Made by a program: the position numbers and the translations under genes. Source: Kluyvera genomosp. 1 (GTDB lineage Bacteria; Pseudomonadota; Gammaproteobacteria; Enterobacterales; Enterobacteriaceae). Taken from it: a stretch of 64,000 bases of DNA. The stretch's first letter is position 1, and every line of letters starts with the position of its first letter. Shown here in pieces: positions 58,814-64,000 of this stretch. The DNA lies in assembly GCF_001266615.1 (NCBI RefSeq), contig NZ_LGHZ01000014.1, positions 120,135-184,134 on the forward strand. The letters run 5' to 3'. The notes under the pieces are model-generated. The model did not search any database. It was not told the origin of the DNA and was given only the letters and a program-made list of their open reading frames with translations.

Positions 58814-59838
58814 TTCCGTGCCAGTAAACGCGGCGGCATGATCAAATTACGCACGCTGCCCTGGACATTATCAATACGCTGTAGGATGCGTTCCGCCACG
58901 CTTTGTCCCATCTCCCGCGCGGGTGTTGTCACCCAGGTCAAAGGCAAATCATCGAGTGCATTCTCCGCGACGTCGGCAAACGCCGCCAGCGCAACACGTT
59001 GTTCATAGTAGCTTTCAACGCTGTCGTCCCCGCTTTGCATACCAGCACGCATCAGTCCAAACCACGCCCCCATGGCGATCACGCTGTTATAGCACAGCAC
59101 GGCAGAAATAGTCGGGTTATGCCGCAGCAGCCCAGCAATGGCTTCGGCAGCCTGCTTCTGGCTGGACTCGCACTCCAGCACCCATTCACTGTGAAACGGC
59201 AGACCGTACTTAATCAACGTGGAGCAGTAGCCGCCCACCCGCTCGGCGCGCGTCAGCGACGAGCTTTTACCACCAAGCCAGGCTATACGCTGATGGCCGC
59301 GGCGAATCAGATGTTCGGTCACCAATTGCGCCGCCTGCATATTGTCCGGCCGGATAATATCGACTTCATCGAGATAGCTGGCTCGGGAGGCGAACACCAG
59401 CGGCGTTTCGGTTTCTGCGGCTTTGGCTCTTAGCTCCGCCGCTTGATCGACCGACCCAGCAATTACCACGCCGTCGACCCCTTGCGACACCAGCGTTTCA
59501 AAGCGCTGCAACATCTGCTCGCCGCGCTTGCCGCCCTGCGTCAGAAACACCATCTTGCCCTCTGATTCCAGCGCAGCAGTCAGGCCTGCGGTCAGCTCGG
59601 CATAAAACGGCGAAGAGAGATCGCCGACAATCAGGCCAATCACGCCCGTTTGCCCGCCGCGCAGCGACACCGCCTGCCGGTTACGCACAAACCCCAGCTG
59701 GTCGATAGCCTGATACACCCGTTCCCCGGTAGCCGAGGAGATGCGTCCTTTGCCGCTCAGTACTAACGAGACGGTGCTGACGGATACGCCAGCCGCCAGC
59801 GCGACATCGTTTATGGTGACTTTCTTTGCAATCGCCAT
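58810..59838 (-). CDS. malI: LacI-family repressor MalI
   Basis: A 342-residue LacI/GalR repressor that matches E. coli MalI. The DNA-binding domain has VTINDVALAAGVSVSTVSLVLSG with the hinge near 50-60; the periplasmic-binding-protein-like core follows. It represses malXY and itself. AGGAGAG precedes the ATG. Two near-identical AAAACGTTTT palindromes lie between malI and malX. Confidence 0.95.
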   Translation of the reverse strand: MAIAKKVTINDVALAAGVSVSTVSLVLSGKGRISSATGERVYQAIDQLGFVRNRQAVSLRGGQTGVIGLIVGDLSSPFYAELTAGLTAALESEGKMVFLTQGGKRGEQMLQRFETLVSQGVDGVVIAGSVDQAAELRAKAAETETPLVFASRASYLDEVDIIRPDNMQAAQLVTEHLIRRGHQRIAWLGGKSSSLTRAERVGGYCSTLIKYGLPFHSEWVLECESSQKQAAEAIAGLLRHNPTISAVLCYNSVIAMGAWFGLMRAGMQSGDDSVESYYEQRVALAAFADVAENALDDLPLTWVTTPAREMGQSVAERILQRIDNVQGSVRNLIMPPRLLARK

Positions 59839-59867
59839 CTCTCCTGCGCGACTCCTTTTGCTCTTTC

Positions 59868-59883
59868 GCTAAAACGTTTTATC
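59868..59883. promoter_or_regulatory. MalI operator, malI-proximal
   Basis: GCTAAAACGTTTTATC, a 14-of-16 palindrome, 30 bases upstream of the malI start. Fits the LacI-family site for MalI autoregulation. Confidence 0.85.
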
Positions 59884-59946
59884 AATAGGTGTACTTTATA
59901 AACTGTATTATCACTTGCTTTTGTGATTTGTTTCTCACTAAAAAAT

Positions 59947-59962
59947 GATAAAACGTTTTATC
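59947..59962. promoter_or_regulatory. MalI operator, malX-proximal
   Basis: GATAAAACGTTTTATC, a perfect 16-base palindrome 51 bases before the malX start. Its centre is 79 bases from the other operator. Matches the E. coli malXY operator. Confidence 0.92.
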
Positions 59963-60013
59963 TTCCTGTCCCGTGATTATCAGAAACCCTTTTCAGGACT
60001 AAGGAGTCGTTTC

Positions 60014-61609
60014 ATGACGGCGAGAACCGCACCAAAATTCACCCTCTGGGAATTTTTCCAGCAGTTGGGTAAAACCTTTATGTTACCGGTTGCTCTGCTC
60101 TCGTTTTGCGGGATCATGCTTGGGATCGGCAGCTCATTAAGCAGCCATGATGTCATCACGCTGCTGCCGTGGCTGGATACACCGTTCCTGCAAGCGCTCT
60201 TCGTCTGGATGAGCAAAGTGGGCTCATTCGCTTTTAGCTTCCTGCCGGTGATGTTCTGTATCGCCATCCCGCTGGGTCTGGCGCGTGATAATAAAGGCGT
60301 CGCCGCTTTCGCTGGTTTCGTCGGCTATGCGGTGATGAACCTGGCGGTTAACTTCTGGCTGACGGCCAAAGGCATCCTGCCAACCACCGACGCGGCGATT
60401 CTGAAAGCCAATAACATTCAAAATATCCTCGGTATTCAGTCTATCGATACCGGGATTTTAGGGGCGGTCATCGCCGGGATTATCGTTTGGCTGCTGCATG
60501 AGCGCTTCAACACTATCCGTCTGCCGGATGCACTGGCCTTCTTCGGCGGCACCCGCTTCGTCCCCATTATCACCACCGTGGTACTGGGTCTCGTCGGTCT
60601 GGTGATCCCACTGGTGTGGCCAATTTTCGCCATGGGCATCAATGCACTGGGTCATGTTATCAATAGCGCCGGTGATTTTGGTCCAATGATCTTCGGTACC
60701 GGCGAGCGTCTGCTGCTGCCGTTCGGCTTGCACCATATTCTGGTGGCGCTGATTCGCTTTACCGAAGCCGGTGGCACCATGGACGTCTGTGGCCATAGCG
60801 TGAGCGGTGCGCTGACCATCTTCCAGGCGCAGCTGAGTTGCCCAACCACGCACGGTTTCTCCGAAAGTGCAACGCGATTCCTGTCGCAGGGTAAAATGCC
60901 AGCCTTCCTCGGCGGCCTGCCGGGTGCGGCACTAGCGATGTACCACTGTGCTCGCCCGGAGAATCGTCATAAAATTAAAGGCCTGCTGATTTCCGGCGTC
61001 ATTGCCTGCGTTATCGGTGGCACCACCGAACCTCTCGAGTTCCTATTCCTGTTCGTGGCACCGGTGCTGTATGTGATTCACGCGCTGCTGACCGGTCTGG
61101 GCTTCACCATGATGGCCATTCTCGGCGTGACTATCGGTAATACCGACGGCAACATCATCGACTTCGTGGTATTCGGGATCCTGCACGGTCTGTCGACCAA
61201 ATGGTACCTGGTACCCGTAGTGGCTGCGGTCTGGTTTGCGGTGTACTACGCGATTTTCCGCTTCGCTATCGTACGCTTTAATATCAAAACGCCTGGCCGC
61301 GATGTGGACACCACCCCGGCTGCCGCCGACAACAGCACCAGCGGTTCCACCGGCAAATCGGGCTACAACGTACCGGCAATTCTGGCCGCGTTGGGCGGCG
61401 CTGAAAACATCGTCTCTCTCGACAACTGCATCACCCGTCTTCGCCTGTCAGTTCACGATATGAGCAAAGTAGATGAAGCGGTGCTGAAGGCCAATCGCGC
61501 CATCGGCGTGGTGAAACTCAACCAGCATAATCTGCAGGTCGTTATTGGCCCACAGGTTCAGTCGGTAAAAGACGAAATGTCAGTCCTGATGAATACCGTT
61601 AGCGCCTGA
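60014..61609 (+). CDS. malX: PTS maltose/glucose-type EIICB component MalX
   Basis: A 531-residue phosphotransferase permease. The EIIC domain (about 1-400) has about ten helices and the GHGGTTEPLEF-like loop (IGGTTEPLEFLFLF). The EIIB domain (about 455-531) has the phosphorylated Cys in SLDNCITRLRLSV. E. coli MalX can move glucose and maltose by facilitated diffusion; its natural substrate is unknown. AAGGAG before ATG 60014 sets the start; an in-frame ATG at 59945 would overlap the MalI operator. Confidence 0.95.
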   Translation: MTARTAPKFTLWEFFQQLGKTFMLPVALLSFCGIMLGIGSSLSSHDVITLLPWLDTPFLQALFVWMSKVGSFAFSFLPVMFCIAIPLGLARDNKGVAAFAGFVGYAVMNLAVNFWLTAKGILPTTDAAILKANNIQNILGIQSIDTGILGAVIAGIIVWLLHERFNTIRLPDALAFFGGTRFVPIITTVVLGLVGLVIPLVWPIFAMGINALGHVINSAGDFGPMIFGTGERLLLPFGLHHILVALIRFTEAGGTMDVCGHSVSGALTIFQAQLSCPTTHGFSESATRFLSQGKMPAFLGGLPGAALAMYHCARPENRHKIKGLLISGVIACVIGGTTEPLEFLFLFVAPVLYVIHALLTGLGFTMMAILGVTIGNTDGNIIDFVVFGILHGLSTKWYLVPVVAAVWFAVYYAIFRFAIVRFNIKTPGRDVDTTPAAADNSTSGSTGKSGYNVPAILAALGGAENIVSLDNCITRLRLSVHDMSKVDEAVLKANRAIGVVKLNQHNLQVVIGPQVQSVKDEMSVLMNTVSA

Positions 61610-61613
61610 CCCC

Positions 61614-61640
61614 TTTGCCCCTGTGATAAACAGGGGCAAA
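61614..61640 (+). repeat. Intercistronic hairpin malX-malY
   Basis: TTTGCCCCTG (61614-61623) and CAGGGGCAAA (61631-61640) form a perfect ten-base stem without a T run, so it probably protects or tunes the malXY mRNA rather than ending it. Confidence 0.7.
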
Positions 61641-61673
61641 ATACCCCCATCTTCTTTTCGTTAGGAACCTCAC

Positions 61674-62846
61674 ATGTTTGACTTCTCAACGGTGATTGAC
61701 CGACACGGTACCTGGTGTACGCAATGGGATTACGTTGCCGACCGTTTTGGTGATGCCGACCTGCTGCCGTTTACCATTTCCGATATGGATTTTGCCACCG
61801 CGCCCTGCATTCTTGATGCCCTGAGCAAACGTCTTTCCCACGGTGTGTTTGGCTACAGCCGCTGGAAAAATGACGAGTTTTTACCCGCCATCGCCCACTG
61901 GTTCTCGCACCGCTTCCATACGCCGATTGATACCAACAGCATCGTCTATGGGCCATCGGTGATTTACATGGTCGCCGAGATGATCCGCCAGTGGTCCGCG
62001 CCGGGCGACGGCATCGTGGTGCATACTCCAGCTTATGACGCCTTCTTTAAAACCATCGAAGGCAACCAGCGCAATATCGTCGGGGTGCCGCTGGAGAAGC
62101 AAGATGGCCAGTGGATCTGCGATATGGCAAAACTGGAAGCCGCCCTTTCGCAACCGCAAAACAGCGTGCTGCTGCTGTGTAGCCCACAAAACCCAACCGG
62201 TAAAGTGTGGACTCGCGAAGAGCTGGAGGCCATGGCCGCGCTGTGTGCAAAACACAACGTGCGGGTCATCAGCGATGAAATTCATATGGATATGACCTGG
62301 TCTGGGCACGCGCATATTCCGTGGTGTGACGTGGCACAGGGGCCGTGGGCCTTGTTCACCTCCGGTTCCAAAAGCTTCAACATTCCGGCTTTCACCGGCG
62401 CCTATGGTCTGATTGCCGATGAAAGCGCGCGCGATGCCTATCTCAACGCGCTGAAAGGACGCGATGGTTTATCTTCGCCCTCGGTTCCCGCTCTGGTCGC
62501 GCACATTGCTGCCTATCAACATGGGGAAGCCTGGCTGGATGCGCTGCGCGCGTATTTACAGGACAACATGCGCTATATTGAAGAGACGCTCAACGCCGCG
62601 TTTCCGGCGCTGAAATGGCAGCGTCCGCAGGCCACCTACCTGGCGTGGATCGATTTACGTCCGCTGAATCTCGACGATCGCCAGCTTCAGGATGTGCTGA
62701 TAAAACAGCAAAAAGTGGCGGTCATGCCAGGCTACACCTACGGCGAAGAAGGGAATGGTTTTATACGTCTCAACGCCGGCTGCCCGCGCGTGAAGCTGGA
62801 AGATGGTGTTAACCGCCTGATTGCGGCCATTCGTACCCTGCAATAA
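61674..62846 (+). CDS. malY: MalY, cystathionine beta-lyase/aminotransferase fold
   Basis: A 390-residue PLP enzyme matching E. coli MalY. It cleaves the C-S bond of cystathionine and cysteine, and it antagonises the maltose activator MalT by protein contact. The PLP Lys is in SGSKSFNIPAF (about 234). NPTGKVWT and SDEIHMD are the fold type I landmarks. TAGGA precedes the ATG. Second gene of malXY, under MalI control. Confidence 0.95.
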   Translation: MFDFSTVIDRHGTWCTQWDYVADRFGDADLLPFTISDMDFATAPCILDALSKRLSHGVFGYSRWKNDEFLPAIAHWFSHRFHTPIDTNSIVYGPSVIYMVAEMIRQWSAPGDGIVVHTPAYDAFFKTIEGNQRNIVGVPLEKQDGQWICDMAKLEAALSQPQNSVLLLCSPQNPTGKVWTREELEAMAALCAKHNVRVISDEIHMDMTWSGHAHIPWCDVAQGPWALFTSGSKSFNIPAFTGAYGLIADESARDAYLNALKGRDGLSSPSVPALVAHIAAYQHGEAWLDALRAYLQDNMRYIEETLNAAFPALKWQRPQATYLAWIDLRPLNLDDRQLQDVLIKQQKVAVMPGYTYGEEGNGFIRLNAGCPRVKLEDGVNRLIAAIRTLQ

Positions 62847-62854
62847 TCCCCCTC

Positions 62855-62880
62855 AACGCAGCGCTCGCAGGCGCTGCGTT
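62855..62880. repeat. Strong hairpin after malY
   Basis: AACGCAGCGC and GCGCTGCGTT flank TCGCAG, a perfect ten-base stem between the convergent malY and VOC genes. No T run follows; it may block 3' decay or act as a weak terminator. Confidence 0.7.
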
Positions 62881-62902
62881 GCCATTCTCTTCGGTATTCC
62901 CA

Positions 62903-63313
62903 TCAACGCATAGGCCAGGCCTGATTCTGCAACACTACACGATAGCCGTCGCTATCAATAAACGTGCGCCCTTTGACATCCCAGTAAGGGTTGAAGGAGG
63001 CAATAGTGGCGAAACCCGCCGCCGTCATGTTCGCGCAAACCTGCTGCCATTCCGCGTTGTCGGGATAGTACAGCACCAGCAGGTCATCATCCGTCGGTGA
63101 AGGCGCAACAGGATGATGATGACAGAGGGTAAATTCAAGGTGCCAACTGAGTTGTTCGCTCCCCATCATCACGCCACTGAAACCCTGATGATCGGCGAAG
63201 TCTGCAATCTTTTGCAGCCCCAGCCCCTGGCTGTACATCCGGCACGATTTCTCAAGGTTGGTCACCGGTCTGGCAATACGCATATGGTTTAACAAAGCAT
63301 GACTCCTCATCAT
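62903..63313 (-). CDS. VOC (glyoxalase/bleomycin-resistance) superfamily protein
   Basis: A protein of up to 136 residues with one VOC domain: RIARPVTNLEKSCRMYSQGLGLQ at the start and GRTFIDSDGYRVVLQNQAWP at the end (each given in part). Metal-ligand-type His and Glu occur in HLEFTLCHHH. Substrate unknown. The start is unsettled. ATG 63313/63310 have no ribosome site. ATG 63283 gives the conserved-looking MRIARPV but also lacks one; a good GAGGAG nearby instead serves a three-codon frame (ATG CTT TGT TAA) at 63300. Confidence 0.78.
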   Translation of the reverse strand: MMRSHALLNHMRIARPVTNLEKSCRMYSQGLGLQKIADFADHQGFSGVMMGSEQLSWHLEFTLCHHHPVAPSPTDDDLLVLYYPDNAEWQQVCANMTAAGFATIASFNPYWDVKGRTFIDSDGYRVVLQNQAWPMR

Positions 63314-63372
63314 TTAACGAGAAGACACTGTAGCCTAACGGCTGATTTTGATTTGTCGGAATGCGCTTTTCC

Positions 63373-63942
63373 TTAGCGGCTCAGCACTGCGTTAACCAAA
63401 GTGCGCAGCTGTTCACTGACCGTCGCCAAATTCATGCCCATCTGCACGTGCATAATTGCGCCGTCCAGCGTCACCACCAGCATGAATGCCTGCGCCGGGT
63501 CATTAAGCTGCCACGTGGTAAGCAACGCATCGGCTACTGAAGCCTTGTGTTCGCGGGTCAGGCGTTCGACGTCTGGCAACGTTTCGCCGATTTCGGCGTT
63601 GGCGTTAAGAAACGCGCAGCCGCGGAAGTCAGGGCGTTGCCACCAGCTCTTAAGCGTCGCGACCAGCGCATCTGCGGGAGTTTGTCCGTTTGCACTGTTC
63701 TGCTGCAATTGAGCGGTAAACCACTGTATCCAGCGTAAATGGCGATAATCCAGATAGGCGAGTATCAGCGCATTTTTGCTAGGGAAATGACGATAAAAGG
63801 TCACTTTGGTCACGCTGGCATGGGCAATCACTTTATCAATTCCGGTGGCCCGAATCCCGTGCAGGTAAAACAGTTCATGCGCTGAGAGCAGAATTTTCTC
63901 GCGTGCACTGGCGGCCTGCGTACTCTTTTCCATCATCACCAT
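63373..63942 (-). CDS. TetR-family transcriptional regulator
   Basis: A 189-residue regulator. The N-terminal helix-turn-helix is LHGIRATGIDKVIAHASVTKVTFYRHF (residues about 28-54, partial). The C-terminal ligand domain resembles TetR members that control VOC or oxidoreductase genes. GAGGAA nine bases before ATG 63942 supports that start; in-frame ATGs at 63936 and 63933 are alternatives. It lies upstream of the VOC gene in the same direction and may control it or the gene beyond the window. Confidence 0.88.
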   Translation of the reverse strand: MVMMEKSTQAASAREKILLSAHELFYLHGIRATGIDKVIAHASVTKVTFYRHFPSKNALILAYLDYRHLRWIQWFTAQLQQNSANGQTPADALVATLKSWWQRPDFRGCAFLNANAEIGETLPDVERLTREHKASVADALLTTWQLNDPAQAFMLVVTLDGAIMHVQMGMNLATVSEQLRTLVNAVLSR

Positions 63943-63958
63943 CCCGTTTTATTCCTCG

Positions 63959-64000
63959 TTGACAACCTCTGAATGCCGGATTAGGTTAATTTAGGTAGAC
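63959..64000 (+). promoter_or_regulatory. Possible outward promoter and TetR site at the window edge
   Basis: A consensus -35 TTGACA (63959-63964) on the plus strand points out of the window; the -10 is poor (TAGGTT after 17 bases). Direct repeats TTAGGT (63981-63986) and TTAGGT (63991-63996), ten bases apart, could be operator half-sites for the TetR regulator. Weak evidence. Confidence 0.35.

Noticed and set aside
59922..59938. CRP site upstream of malX
   Set aside because: TGTGA is followed by a poor right half (TCTCA); the match is too weak to list even though E. coli mal promoters use CRP.
59945..60013. Longer N-terminus for MalX
   Set aside because: The upstream ATG sits within the MalI operator and adds 23 residues absent from the E. 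coli protein; AAGGAG before 60014 is decisive.

Overview
The window is chromosomal DNA from a gamma-proteobacterium of the Enterobacteriaceae. Most genes have clear Escherichia coli counterparts (mnaT, ydcZ, ydcY, smrA, mcaS, ogt, fnr, uspE, pntAB, ydgH, arcD, folM, ydgC, nikABCDER, rstA/rstB, tus, fumC, fumA, manA, ydgA, malIXY). It is not E. coli or Salmonella: it carries a protocatechuate-branch catabolic operon (pcaIJFBDC with pcaR), a pectinesterase lipoprotein, a srfABC cluster and a gapC-like gene, and it lacks the abg genes beside ogt. This mix fits the Klebsiella/Raoultella/Enterobacter/Kluyvera side of the family, but species cannot be fixed from this sequence alone. A Ter site and tus place the window in the replication terminus half of the chromosome. 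Protein identities come from recognising family sequences and motifs; no search was run.

Layout. 0-4 kb: mnaT-ydcZ, a RES/Xre toxin-antitoxin pair, ydcY and a DppA-like binding protein. 4.2-10.6 kb: srfA-srfB-srfC, a tight three-gene operon with an actin/Hsp70-like ATPase (SrfB). 10.7-13.5 kb: an aldehyde dehydrogenase and an outer-membrane-type pectinesterase. 13.5-19.6 kb: pcaIJFBDC on the minus strand, diverging from its activator gene pcaR across a region with an intact PcaR box. 19.6-25.4 kb: smrA, the sRNA mcaS, ogt, fnr with two FNR boxes, a CSS-motif c-di-GMP phosphodiesterase gene, uspE and a small YdiH-like gene. 25.5-32.6 kb: pntAB, ydgH, arcD, folM and ydgC.

32.7-38.1 kb: a complete nickel importer operon with its NikR operator, placed between ydgC and rstA. 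38.2-51.5 kb: rstA and rstB, normally adjacent, are separated by about 11.3 kb of accessory DNA (cysteine hydrolase, cystine-type symporter, membrane protein, GGDEF-EAL protein with a periplasmic molybdopterin-fold partner, a long gene-free stretch, an ACT protein, an SDR/AraC pair, and gapC-like plus GlxA-type regulator genes). 51.5-64 kb: TerB-like site, tus, fumC, a structured intergenic element, fumA, manA, ydgA, malI with two MalI operators, malXY, a VOC protein and a TetR regulator.

Themes: the pca enzymes convert 3-carboxymuconate to acetyl-CoA and succinyl-CoA, and the pectinesterase next to them fits growth on plant material. FNR, NikR and the nickel importer fit anaerobic metalloenzyme supply. 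Two c-di-GMP proteins sense the periplasm. The best candidates for poorly described biology are srfABC, the GGDEF-EAL/periplasmic pair, the split rstA/rstB locus and the structured fumC-fumA intergenic element.
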